Below are positions 35,508 to 44,174 of a DNA stretch of 64,000 bases, piece after piece; within the stretch, counting starts at the first letter, position 1, and the number at the start of each line of letters is the position of its first letter. Source of the DNA: G965226155 sp965226155 (GTDB taxonomy: Bacteria > Pseudomonadota > Gammaproteobacteria > Eutrophobiales > Eutrophobiaceae); contig OZ245331.1 in NCBI GenBank assembly GCA_965226155.1, positions 2,686,540 through 2,750,539 of the forward strand, given 5' to 3'. The notes under the pieces are model-generated. The model did no database searches, was not told the origin of the DNA, and saw only the letters and a list, made by a program, of their open reading frames with translations. The position numbers were made by a program, and so were the translations under genes.

Positions 35508-35535
35508 ATTCTCACAAACGATCGTTTGTGAGAAT
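35508..35535. promoter_or_regulatory. Perfect 28-bp palindrome upstream of resolvase remnant
   Basis: ATTCTCACAAACGA is followed immediately by its exact reverse complement, with no spacer. Subsites of resolvase res regions are about 28 bp long with a central AT, which this also has, and the palindrome lies 128 bp before a serine resolvase gene. It may therefore be a recombination site or an operator of that system. Confidence 0.6.
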
Positions 35536-35662
35536 GTTTTCCCAGGGAGCCAAAAACCCCGAAAACAGGCCTTTTCCCGTTCTCGAAACTCATTCTTGAT
35601 TGCTTTTTCTCAATTTAGTATTCTGTGACGAGTATCGATAATTCTCCGGAGAGCGGTAACCC

Positions 35663-36224
35663 ATGCACATCGGCTATGCCCGGGTATCCACCCAGGACCA
35701 GGACCTGAGCCTGTAATATGACGCGCTCAAACAGGCGCAATGCGACAAAATCTATGAAGATAAGGCCAGCGCGGCGCCCATGCGTCACGGGACGGCCTGA
35801 CGCTCGCGCTTGAGACAGTGCGGGAGGGTGATTGCCTGGTCGTGTGGAAACTCGACCGGCTGGGACGTAACGTGAAGGACCTGGTGGCCATCGTCTGCGA
35901 CCTGGAACAGCGTGGCGTACACTTCAAATCCCTGACCGACCAGATTGATACCGCCACCACGTCCGGCCGCTTCTTTTTCCATGTCATGGCCAGCCTGGCT
36001 CAGATGGAGAGGGACCTGACCGTGGAACGAACCAGGGCCGGACTGGAAGCGGCCCCCGCCGGCAAGGACGCATTGGAGGCCGCAAACGCAAAATGGATGA
36101 TTCCAAAATTGCAGTTGCAAAGCGATTATTGCAGGACGGTATAGCGCCTCGGGAGGTGGCACGGAGCCTGGAAATATCTATTCCGACATTATATCGATGG
36201 CTGCCGGCATCCCAGCGACTGTAA
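35663..36224 (+). pseudogene. Serine resolvase/invertase remnant
   Basis: Clearly a Tn3/Hin-type serine recombinase: MHIGYARVSTQDQDLSL with the catalytic Ser, DCLVVWKLDRLGRNVKDLV, then GRFFFHVMASLAQMERDL, and a C-terminal helix-turn-helix (APREVARSLEISIPTLYRW). At least three lesions break it: TAA at about codon 18, where Gln is expected, a frame change near 35780-35800, and another near 36060-36090. It is GC-richer than its surroundings. Confidence 0.88.
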
Positions 36225-36262
36225 GCAATCACAGTAACATCAGTTAGGGTATAGTTGGATGT

Positions 36263-39200
36263 ATGAGAAATTATAAATCACTCTTGTTCAAGTCACTAAT
36301 AATAGGCTTGATGTTGTCCATGTGTTCGGTCCTTGCTGCAGGTGAGCTGGAGACAATAAAAAAGGCCGCTGAGCAGGGAGACGTCGAGGCACAGTTGAAG
36401 CTAGGTACTATGTACGCCCAAGGCGAAGGGGTGCCAGAGGATGATGCTGAGGCCCTGCGCTGGTACCAAATGGCCGCCGAGCAGGGAGACGTCGAGGCAC
36501 AGTTCAATCTCGGTCTTATGTATGACCTTGGCATTGGAGTGCCAGAAGATGATGCTGAGGCCGTGCGCTGGTACCAAATGGCCGCCGAGCAGGGAGACGT
36601 CGAGGCACAGTTCAATCTCGGTCTTATGTATGACCTTGGCATTGGAGTGCCAGAGGATGCTGCTGAGGCCGTGCGCTGGTACCAAATGGCCGCCGAGCAG
36701 GGAGACGTCGAGGCACAGTTGAAGCTAGGTACTATGTACGCCCAAGGCGAAGGGGTGCCAGAAGATGATGCTGAGGCCGTGCGCTGGTACCAAATGGCCG
36801 CCGAGCAGGGACAGGCCCGAGCACAGTCCTATCTCGGTTTTATGTATGACCAGGGTGAAGGGGTGCCAGAGGATGATGCTGAGGCCGTGCGCTGGTACCA
36901 AATGGCCGCCGAGCAGGGACAGGCCGGAGCTCAATACAATCTCGGTCTCATGTATGACCAGGGTGAAGGGGTGCCAGAGGATGATGCTGAGGCCGTGCGC
37001 TGGTGCCAAATGGCCGCCGAGCAGGGACATGCCCGAGCACAGTTCTATCTCGGTCTTATGCATGACCTTGGCATTGGAGTGCCAGAGGATGATGCTGAGG
37101 CCGTGCGCTGGTACCAAATGGCCGCCGAGCAGGGACAGGCCGGAGCACAGTTCAATCTCGGTATTATGTATGCCCAGGGTGAAGGGGTGCCAGAGGATGA
37201 TGCTGAGGCCGTGCGCTGGTACCAAATGACTGCCGAGCAGGGACAGGCCGGAGCTCAATACAATCTCGGTCTCATGTATGCCCAGGGTGAAGGGGTGCCA
37301 GAGGATGATGCTGAGGCCGTGCGCTGGTACCAAATGGCCGCCGAGCAGGGGCAGGCCGGAGCACAGTTCAATCTCGGTATTATGTATGCCCAGGGCGAAG
37401 GGGTGCCAGAGGATGCTGCTGAGGCCGTGCGCTGGTACCAAATGGCCGCCGAGCAGGGAGACGTCGAGGCACAGTTCAATCTCGGTCTTATGCATGACCT
37501 TGGCATTGGAGTGCCAGAGGATGATGCTGAGGCCCTGCGCTGGTACCAAATGGCCGCCGAGCAGGGACAGGCCGGAGCTCAATACAATCTCGGGGTCATG
37601 TATGCCCAGGGTGAAGGGGTGCCAGAGAATGATGCTGAGGCCGTGCGCTGGTTCCAAATGGCCGCCGAGCAGGGAGACGTCGAGGCACAGTTCAATCTCG
37701 GTCTTATGCATGACCTTGGCATTGGAGTGCCAGAGGATGATGCTGAGGCCGTGCGCTGGTACCAAATGGCCGCCGACCAGGGACAGGCCGGAGCTCAATA
37801 CAATCTCGGGGTCATGTATGCCCAGGGCGATGGGGTGACTGAAGATGATGCTGAGGCCGTGCGCTGGTACCAAATGGCCGCCGAGCAGGGACAGGCCGGA
37901 GCTCAATACAATCTCGGTCTCATGTATGACCAGGGTGAAGGGGTGCCAGAGGATGATGCTGAGGCCGTGCGCTGGTTCCAAATGGCCGCCGAGCAGGGAC
38001 AGGCCGGAGCTCAATACAATCTCGGTCTCATGTATGCCCAGGGTGAAGGGGTGCCAGAGGATGATGCTGAGGCCGTGCGCTGGTACCAAATGGCCGCCGA
38101 GCAGGGACAGGCCGGAGCTCAATACAATCTCGGTCTCATGTATGACCAGGGTGAAGGGGTGCCAGAGGATGATGCTGAGGCCGTGCGCTGGTACCAAATG
38201 GCCGCCGAGCAGGGACAGGCCGGAGCTCAATACAATCTCGGTCTCATGTATGCCCAGGGTGAAGGGGTGCCAGAGGATGATGCTGAGGCCGTGCGCTGGT
38301 ACCAAATGGCCGCCGAGCAGGGACAGGCCGGAGCTCAATACAATCTCGGTCTCATGTATGACCAGGGTGAAGGGGTGCCAGAGGATGATGCTGAGGCCGT
38401 GCGCTGGTACCAAATGGCCGCTGAGCAGGGAGACGTCGAGGCACAGTTGAAGCTAGGTACTATGTATGCCCAGGGTGAAGGGGTGCCAGAGGATGATGCT
38501 GAGGCCGTGCGCTGGTACCAAATGGCCGCCGAGCAGGGACAGGCCGGAGCTCAATACAATCTCGGTCTCATGTATGACCAGGGTGAAGGGGTGCCAGAGG
38601 ATGATGCTGAGGCCGTGCGCTGGTACCAAATGGCCGCTGAGCAGGGAGACGTCGAGGCACAGTTGAAGCTAGGTACTATGTATGCCCAGGGTGAAGGGGT
38701 GCCAGAGAATGATGCTGAGGCCGTGCGCTGGTTCCAAATGGCCGCCGAGCAGGGACAGGCCGGAGCTCAATACAATCTCGGGGTCATGTATGACCAAGGC
38801 GAGGGGGTGACTGAAGATGATGCTGAGGCCGTGCGCTGGTACCAAATGGCCGCCGAGCAGGGAGACGTCGAGGCACAGTTCAATCTCGGTATTATGTATG
38901 CCCAAGGCGAAGGGGTGCCAGAGGATGCTGCTGAGGCCCTGCGCTGGTACCAAATGGCCGCCGAGCAGGGAGACGTCGAGGCACAGTTCAATCTCGGTCT
39001 TATGTATGACCTTGGCATTGGAGTGCCAGAGGATGATGCTGAGGCCGTGCGCTGGTACCAAATGGCCGCCGAGCAGGGACAGGCCGGAGCACAGTTCAAT
39101 CTCGGTCTCATGTATGACCAGGGTGAAGGGGTGCCAGAGGATGATGCTGAGGCCGTGCGCTGGTTCCAAATGGCCGCCGAGCAGGGACATGCCCGAGCAC

Positions 39201-40057
39201 AGTTCTATCTAGGTTTTATGTATGCCCAGGGTGAAGGGGTGCCAGAGGATGATGCTGAGGCCGTGCGCTGGTACCAAATGGCCGCCGAGCAGGGACATGC
39301 CGGAGCTCAATACAATCTCGGTCTCATGTATGACCAAGGCGATGGGGTGACTGAAGATGATGCTGAGGCCGTGCGCTGGTACCAAATGGCCGCCAAGCAG
39401 GGACAGGCCGGAGCTCAATACAATCTCGGTCTCATGTATGACCAAGGCGATGGGGTGACTGAAGATGATGCTGAGGCCGTGCGCTGGTACCAAATGGCCG
39501 CCGAGCAGGGACAGGCCCGAGCACAGTTCTATCTCGGTTTTATGTATGCCCAGGGTGAAGGGGTGCCAGAGGATGATGCTGAGGCCGTGCGCTGGTACCA
39601 AATGGCCGCCGAGCAGGGACAGGCCGGAGCTCAATACAATCTCGGGGTCATGTATGCCCAGGGTGAAGGGGTGCCAGAGGATGATGCTGAGGCCGTGCGC
39701 TGGTTCCAAATGGCCGCCGAGCAGGGACAGGCCGGAGCTCAATACAATCTCGGTCTCATGTATGACCAAGGCGATGGGGTGACTGAAGATGATGCTGAGG
39801 CCGTGCGCTGGTACCAAATGGCCGCCGAGCAGGGACAGGCCGGAGCACAGTTCAATCTCGGTATTATGTATGCCCAAGGCGAAGGGGTGCCAGAGGATCA
39901 TGTGCAAGCCTATGCCTGGCTCAGCATTGCCGCTGCGCAAGGGAATGAGTCAGCTAAAGAGAACAAGGATATAGTTACCGAACATATGACACGTGCTCAG
40001 ATTGCAGAGGCACAGAAACTATCGCGTGAATACTGGGAAGCATACGGCCCTAACTAG
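36263..40057 (+). CDS. Secreted giant Sel1-repeat protein
   Basis: A 1264-residue protein with a signal peptide (SLIIGLMLSMCSVLAAG) and about 33 Sel1-like repeats of exactly 36 residues with consensus A-E-A-V-R-W-Y-Q-M-A-A-E-Q-G, then AQYNLGLMYDQGEGVPEDD. It ends with a divergent repeat (AYAWLSIAAAQGNES) and a helical cap (TRAQIAEAQKLSREYWEAYG). Sel1 repeats stack as alpha-alpha solenoids and bind proteins; in other bacteria such proteins act in envelope functions or host contact. Repeats fall into three subtypes (QAGAQYN, DVEAQLK/DVEAQFN, DLGIGVPED), shuffled along the chain. The array is nearly identical at DNA level, so copy number probably varies. Long open frames on other strands are shadows of the 108-bp period. 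Confidence 0.93.
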   Translation: MRNYKSLLFKSLIIGLMLSMCSVLAAGELETIKKAAEQGDVEAQLKLGTMYAQGEGVPEDDAEALRWYQMAAEQGDVEAQFNLGLMYDLGIGVPEDDAEAVRWYQMAAEQGDVEAQFNLGLMYDLGIGVPEDAAEAVRWYQMAAEQGDVEAQLKLGTMYAQGEGVPEDDAEAVRWYQMAAEQGQARAQSYLGFMYDQGEGVPEDDAEAVRWYQMAAEQGQAGAQYNLGLMYDQGEGVPEDDAEAVRWCQMAAEQGHARAQFYLGLMHDLGIGVPEDDAEAVRWYQMAAEQGQAGAQFNLGIMYAQGEGVPEDDAEAVRWYQMTAEQGQAGAQYNLGLMYAQGEGVPEDDAEAVRWYQMAAEQGQAGAQFNLGIMYAQGEGVPEDAAEAVRWYQMAAEQGDVEAQFNLGLMHDLGIGVPEDDAEALRWYQMAAEQGQAGAQYNLGVMYAQGEGVPENDAEAVRWFQMAAEQGDVEAQFNLGLMHDLGIGVPEDDAEAVRWYQMAADQGQAGAQYNLGVMYAQGDGVTEDDAEAVRWYQMAAEQGQAGAQYNLGLMYDQGEGVPEDDAEAVRWFQMAAEQGQAGAQYNLGLMYAQGEGVPEDDAEAVRWYQMAAEQGQAGAQYNLGLMYDQGEGVPEDDAEAVRWYQMAAEQGQAGAQYNLGLMYAQGEGVPEDDAEAVRWYQMAAEQGQAGAQYNLGLMYDQGEGVPEDDAEAVRWYQMAAEQGDVEAQLKLGTMYAQGEGVPEDDAEAVRWYQMAAEQGQAGAQYNLGLMYDQGEGVPEDDAEAVRWYQMAAEQGDVEAQLKLGTMYAQGEGVPENDAEAVRWFQMAAEQGQAGAQYNLGVMYDQGEGVTEDDAEAVRWYQMAAEQGDVEAQFNLGIMYAQGEGVPEDAAEALRWYQMAAEQGDVEAQFNLGLMYDLGIGVPEDDAEAVRWYQMAAEQGQAGAQFNLGLMYDQGEGVPEDDAEAVRWFQMAAEQGHARAQFYLGFMYAQGEGVPEDDAEAVRWYQMAAEQGHAGAQYNLGLMYDQGDGVTEDDAEAVRWYQMAAKQGQAGAQYNLGLMYDQGDGVTEDDAEAVRWYQMAAEQGQARAQFYLGFMYAQGEGVPEDDAEAVRWYQMAAEQGQAGAQYNLGVMYAQGEGVPEDDAEAVRWFQMAAEQGQAGAQYNLGLMYDQGDGVTEDDAEAVRWYQMAAEQGQAGAQFNLGIMYAQGEGVPEDHVQAYAWLSIAAAQGNESAKENKDIVTEHMTRAQIAEAQKLSREYWEAYGPN
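36360..39930 (+). repeat. Tandem array of 108-bp repeats encoding Sel1 units
   Basis: About 33 in-phase copies of 108 bp. Blocks such as gaggccgtgcgctggtacca recur in most units almost without change. Third-position changes are rare, which points to recent expansion or gene conversion. Assembly of such an array from short reads may be collapsed. Confidence 0.93.
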
Positions 40058-40197
40058 GATATTAGGCGACAATTATCCTGTCCGGTCCGTATTGCCTCAA
40101 ATAGAAATCACACTACCTGGAGTCGTCACGCCTCATCACAGTAAATTCCATTTCTAATCATTCGGGATAGTCCTTACTCGAGGATCCCGTAGTTCGA

Positions 40198-40635
40198 TCA
40201 TGCCTGAGATAGGATGAATTCACTACAATCATTATCTGAATCCAGGACAGTGTGAATGCCTGCAGTCGTTATGGTGTGATTTGGTGTAACTGGCGTCTTG
40301 TTGACCATGAGTGCTCGTAATTTCTTTACGTGGCTTATCTGTTCTTCGCGCCACTCCGCAATCCTTCTTTGCAGGGTCCGGGTTTGACCCATTGAGTATT
40401 CACCTGGATATTTTTCTATGAGCCATTGAATGATCTCTCTGGCGACAATCTCAGGTGTCAGCTCCAGCCGCAATCGTATTTCATCCCAGCTATTTGCAAA
40501 GGGATCTACCCTTGTTCGCCACGTACGCGGAGCACTTCTTAAGTCAACTTTTTTGCTTGCGCGGTAAAAACGATTTGGGTTAGCGGGCACCCCAGGTTGT
40601 GCGATACCTTGATCAATAAGCTCTTCTTTGGTGAT
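40198..40635 (-). pseudogene. Transposase N-terminal fragment (IS21-like), cut by IS3
   Basis: The frame encodes the start of an integrase-type transposase, including TWRTRVDPFANSWDEIRLRL and GQTRTLQRRIAEWR, typical of IS21/IstA-like N-terminal regions. Its 5' part continues open (EELIDQGIAQPGVPANPN) until it meets the end of IS3 copy 1 at 40636. After RALMVNKT the sequence loses family resemblance, so the catalytic part is missing. It is a decayed fragment. Confidence 0.65.
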
Positions 40636-40708
40636 TGTAAGTCGTCAAAAGATCTGGGACACAATAGTCTAAAAGTTAAGAGAGACTTTCATACATTGTA
40701 GTCCTATT

Positions 40709-41695
40709 TCACTGGTTCATACATAAACTTAAATTATCCTTCCTCCTCAGTTGTAACGTTTCGTGTTTAATGACGGCTCTTCTGTCTATGATTTCCTGAT
40801 AACGGCCAAAATACATATCGGCAGGTGTAATGTTGTCGAGCGACTCATGGTAACGCCCATGATTGTAGTACTGAACGAATTGCCGGATGGCCTGTTCCAG
40901 TTCCCACGGATAGTAATAGTGCTCCAACTTTACGACGTTCTTCATGGAACGGTGATAACGTTCAATCTTGCCTTGGGTCATAGGGTGATACGGTGCGCCA
41001 CGGGTATGTTGCAGTTGGTGTTTGCCCAGGTAGTCTTTTAATTCTGACGAGATATAACAAGGTCCGTTATCACTGAGTAAACGAGGACGGTGTTTGACCG
41101 TTATCTCGTTGACACCGGTGGTCTCAATCGCCGCATCCAGTGTTTGCTTCACGTCACCAGTTGCCATGCTGGTCGTTAACTTCCAGGCAATGATATAGCG
41201 GGAGTAATCATCCAGCACCGTGGACAGGTAATACCACCCCCAACCCACGACACGAAAGTAGGTGAAGTCCGTCTGCCATAGCTCGTTGACTCGTCGTGTT
41301 GGATTCTGAAACGAATCCCCCGCTTGCATCAGGATATAAGCAGGACTGGTAATGAGATCGTATTGCTTTAACAGGCGATAGACACTGGATCCCGAGATGA
41401 AGCAGCTATGTCCATCGGTGATGGTCCACGCTAACTCGCGGGGTGATTTGTCTGGATGTTGCAAGGCGATCTCCAGACACTGCTCCTTCACCGTCTCCGG
41501 TAACTTATTCCAGAACCGCCTAGGTGATCGACTGCTTGGCTCCAGACCCTCTGGTCCATTATCCATATATTGCCGATACCAACGATAAAAGCTACTACGA
41601 CTCACCCCTAATTCTCTCAGGGTACATCTAACAGGTAATTCCGAGCCTTCTACCAACCGGATCACTTCCAGCTTCTCTGCCGCTGACAAACTCAT
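40709..41695 (-). CDS. IS3-family transposase OrfB (copy 1)
   Basis: Integrase-core transposase of 328 residues. It has the N-terminal helical region (MSLSAAEKLEVIRLVEGSEL) and the DDE residues in ELWQTDFTYFRV, RLLSDNGPCYIS and QGKIERYHRSMKN. It begins with ATG overlapping the stop of orfA (ATGA). In IS3 elements OrfA and OrfB are normally joined by a -1 frameshift; here translational coupling is also possible. It appears intact. Confidence 0.93.
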   Translation of the reverse strand: MSLSAAEKLEVIRLVEGSELPVRCTLRELGVSRSSFYRWYRQYMDNGPEGLEPSSRSPRRFWNKLPETVKEQCLEIALQHPDKSPRELAWTITDGHSCFISGSSVYRLLKQYDLITSPAYILMQAGDSFQNPTRRVNELWQTDFTYFRVVGWGWYYLSTVLDDYSRYIIAWKLTTSMATGDVKQTLDAAIETTGVNEITVKHRPRLLSDNGPCYISSELKDYLGKHQLQHTRGAPYHPMTQGKIERYHRSMKNVVKLEHYYYPWELEQAIRQFVQYYNHGRYHESLDNITPADMYFGRYQEIIDRRAVIKHETLQLRRKDNLSLCMNQ

Positions 41696-42051
41696 TCGTC
41701 TGCCCAGGTCGACTCCAAGCCAAGCACACTTTTTTTAAGCACATCGTTCTTCAGCATGATGTCGGCTAGCAGGCGTTTGAGCTGGTCGTTTTCTTTCTTC
41801 AGATCGATGACTTCACTGGAACTGGCTTCCCGTTTGATATCGCCAGCCAGGCGCTGTTTCCCGGCCTCTAGAAACTCCTTGCTCCAGCGGTAATACACGT
41901 TTTGATTCAATCCTTCCCGGCGGCACAGCTCAGCGATACTTTCTTCTCCACGCATACCTTCCAGCACAATTCGGATCTCTTCTTCAGAGGAATACTTTTT
42001 GCGGGTACGACGACGTATTTCTTTAACCAACTTCTCGCTATTATTACCCAT
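41692..42051 (-). CDS. IS3-family OrfA (copy 1)
   Basis: DNA-binding subunit of 119 residues with a helix-turn-helix (ESIAELCRREGLNQNVYYRW) and a C-terminal leucine-zipper-like helix (DLKKENDQLKRLLADIMLK) used for dimerisation in IS3 transposases. It appears intact. Confidence 0.92.
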   Translation of the reverse strand: MGNNSEKLVKEIRRRTRKKYSSEEEIRIVLEGMRGEESIAELCRREGLNQNVYYRWSKEFLEAGKQRLAGDIKREASSSEVIDLKKENDQLKRLLADIMLKNDVLKKSVLGLESTWADE

Positions 42052-42140
42052 AATGAGACTCCTGTTTTATAAGGTTAACTTATCAGAAGTCTCTCTTAGA
42101 ATTTAACTCAATTGTGTCTCATATGCTTTGACGGGATACA

Positions 42141-42620
42141 GTGTGCGACCTCTTAAGTCCCATGATGGATAATGAAGAACACGTACAGCGTTCGGAACCA
42201 AATGGTACGTACCGTCATAGGGCTGGCGCATGTATTTCGCTACGGTGCGGGCACAGATGGTGAACCCTAGTCGCACCAACTCCGCCTGAATTCTGCGTTG
42301 ACCCCACAATGGATTCTCACTCGCCATGCGCCGGATCAGTGACCGCACTTCAGGATCGATGCAACGGCGTCCTCCTCTTCCGCGCTGTCGTGAACGCCAT
42401 CGCCAATAAGTCTTCCAACCTTGGCGATGCCATCCCAAGACGGTCTCTGGTTGAACTATTATTAATGTCTCACGCCACCTGACAATCCAACGACAAATCA
42501 ATATCTAAAAGCGGCGATCTGAATCGCGTAGTCGAGTTTGTGGTCGACGTCGTTTTAGTACAACTAATTGTTGACGAAGGCACAGGTTCAGCCACCAATT
42601 GAGCTTTTGATTTGAAACAG
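42141..42620 (-). pseudogene. Integrase-type transposase fragment with in-frame TAG
   Basis: Remnant of a transposase with the patterns LCLRQQLVVLKRRRPQTRL, IVQPETVLGWHRQGWKTYW and ENPLWGQRRIQAELVRLG. A TAG follows DSDRRF where Trp is expected (RRFW). The 3' side decays and then runs into IS3 copy 1. No complete catalytic domain is left. Confidence 0.7.
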
Positions 42621-43065
42621 GTTGAAATGATGTGTACCCACCATCGAATCATGATGCACTCCAAGTTGTTATTGTTTTAAATAGAGTTTTTCACATGTAC
42701 CTGAGTATGACTACTTGAACAGATAAGGTTTTTGCGCCCTATAACAAAGATGGAACCTTTCCTGATTACTTCTACAGCCAACATGATCCAGCTAAATATT
42801 TTTGTTTGAACTATAAACCAGTAGTGTCCGGTTAAATTCTTCAGATGGGTGACCGGAGTCAATCGTTGCACCGTTTCATCCTTGTGCAAACGGGGTACAC
42901 TCTTTTCAACCTTGGACGACATTTTGTCGGGGCTGAGCATTACAAAAGACTTAGGGTAGCTGCCTTTGGAAAATGAACATCAGCCGTTGCTTGATTGCTA
43001 ACAATAAATTTCTACTGGGCCAAAAGAGTTAATTTGTCAGTACCACATTTTAGGCATTCGTATTT
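42621..43065. other. Gap between transposase remnant and epimerase-like gene
   Basis: About 450 bp without a supported gene. One weak minus-strand frame of 87 codons (42677-42940) has no recognisable motif. The sequence looks like decayed mobile DNA. Confidence 0.4.
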
Positions 43066-44169
43066 TTAACCGGGTACTTTTTCAATGCCTAGTCCTGCTT
43101 TATTTCTGAATTGATATTTTGATTGACTAAACATCCCATGTTTACCAATTTTCAGATTTGGCAAAAACGGATCTTTTGTGAGCAAATGTGTACTAAAACC
43201 ACCTTCCTGCGCTTTTAAATTATAGGTAGCTGCATCTGCCATGATTAATGCGGTGCGGGTGAGCAAGCTTGTTTCACCAACGTGTGCACCGACAATTATA
43301 TCTATGTTTAATCTCACAAGTTCATCTATGATTTTTAGGGATCTAATAAGACCGCCGTATTTGGATACTCTTGCATTAACAATCCAGTTTTTCGAGGACT
43401 GTATTAATTCTTGTATTTGATCGAATCTGAGAAGGCTTTCATCCAGGATAATTTTTTTATCTATTTTTTCTGCTATGACGCTCAGATCATTAATATTTTT
43501 TGATTTAATGGGTTCTTCTATTGCGATAAAATCAAAGGACAAGTCATTTAAATAGTTGATTGCAGAATCTATTGAGCTCCAGAGGTTATTGGCATCTGCC
43601 CTGACAGTGATTTTGTCAGTGAAATCCTTCATGCAGACCAATTTTTCTCTATCTCTGTCAATATCATTTGAAAGTTTAATTTTGAAGTCGACAAATCCTA
43701 ATTGATAATACTGTTGAAACAGTTTATGAAACATTTCCGTCTCACTGTCACCCAGTATTGCCGAATAAACATACTCTGATTGATATTTCGTTCTCCCTAA
43801 TAGAGTTTCTAAGTTTACATGTTCAGTTTTTGCCAATAGGTCAAGCAGTGCTAGTTCTATTGCACACCAAGCTGCGGGATTTTGATCAATATCGGTTTGG
43901 AATTCTTTGATATACGTTGTTATATCTTCAATGTTTCTTATATCGTATATTTTTGATAGATGTCTTTCTAAAAAACCGAATGCTGTTTCAATAGATTCTC
44001 CAGTGACATAGGATCGCGGGCAACCTTCACCATAACCAGTTCCACTTATTTCATCGGTGATTTTTACAATTACGGTTTCAGTTTCGTTGCGGTCAGCAGA
44101 TCCATGGCTAAATGTGCTCGTAAATGGAATTTTCAGCTCAGAATAATGGATGTTCCTGATGTTGAGCAT
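43066..44169 (-). CDS. Enolase-superfamily enzyme, dipeptide-epimerase-like
   Basis: A 367-residue member of the muconate-lactonizing branch of the enolase superfamily. It has the Lys-x-Lys motif (K163, K165 in DFKIKLS), the metal ligands Asp192 (RADANN), Glu218/219 (IEEP) and Asp243 (LDES), and the second catalytic Lys270 (ARVSKYGG). Two opposing lysines and the LDES motif fit L-Ala-D/L-Glu epimerase and related dipeptide epimerases; o-succinylbenzoate synthase is the other option, but no menaquinone genes are here. It lies 5 bp after the hydroxylase-GH3 gene and is the last gene of a four-gene operon, so the substrate may be an acyl-amino-acid or peptide conjugate. That is inference. Confidence 0.82.
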   Translation of the reverse strand: MLNIRNIHYSELKIPFTSTFSHGSADRNETETVIVKITDEISGTGYGEGCPRSYVTGESIETAFGFLERHLSKIYDIRNIEDITTYIKEFQTDIDQNPAAWCAIELALLDLLAKTEHVNLETLLGRTKYQSEYVYSAILGDSETEMFHKLFQQYYQLGFVDFKIKLSNDIDRDREKLVCMKDFTDKITVRADANNLWSSIDSAINYLNDLSFDFIAIEEPIKSKNINDLSVIAEKIDKKIILDESLLRFDQIQELIQSSKNWIVNARVSKYGGLIRSLKIIDELVRLNIDIIVGAHVGETSLLTRTALIMADAATYNLKAQEGGFSTHLLTKDPFLPNLKIGKHGMFSQSKYQFRNKAGLGIEKVPG

Positions 44170-44174
44170 TGTAA

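Larger units (their letters stand above)
35280..35662. other. Gap with IS481-type end and a 28-bp palindrome
   Basis: No gene is visible in these 383 bp. They hold an orphan insertion-sequence end at 35379-35404 and a perfect palindrome at 35508-35535, upstream of the resolvase remnant. Confidence 0.6.
40636..42140 (-). mobile_element. IS3-family element, copy 1
   Basis: A 1505-bp element with ends TGTAAGTCGTCAAAAGATCT and (reverse complement of the right end) TGTATCCCGTCAAAGCATAT, which are related inverted repeats. orfA and orfB are both intact and overlap by 4 bp. The flanks (GGTGAT on the left, GTGTGC on the right) do not form a target duplication, which suggests rearrangement between copies. 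Confidence 0.9.

Noticed and set aside
36725..38413. A 562-codon minus-strand frame and several plus-strand frames inside the Sel1 array
   Set aside because: The repeat unit is 108 bp, divisible by three, so any stop-free alternative frame of one unit stays open across the array. They are shadows of the Sel1 gene.
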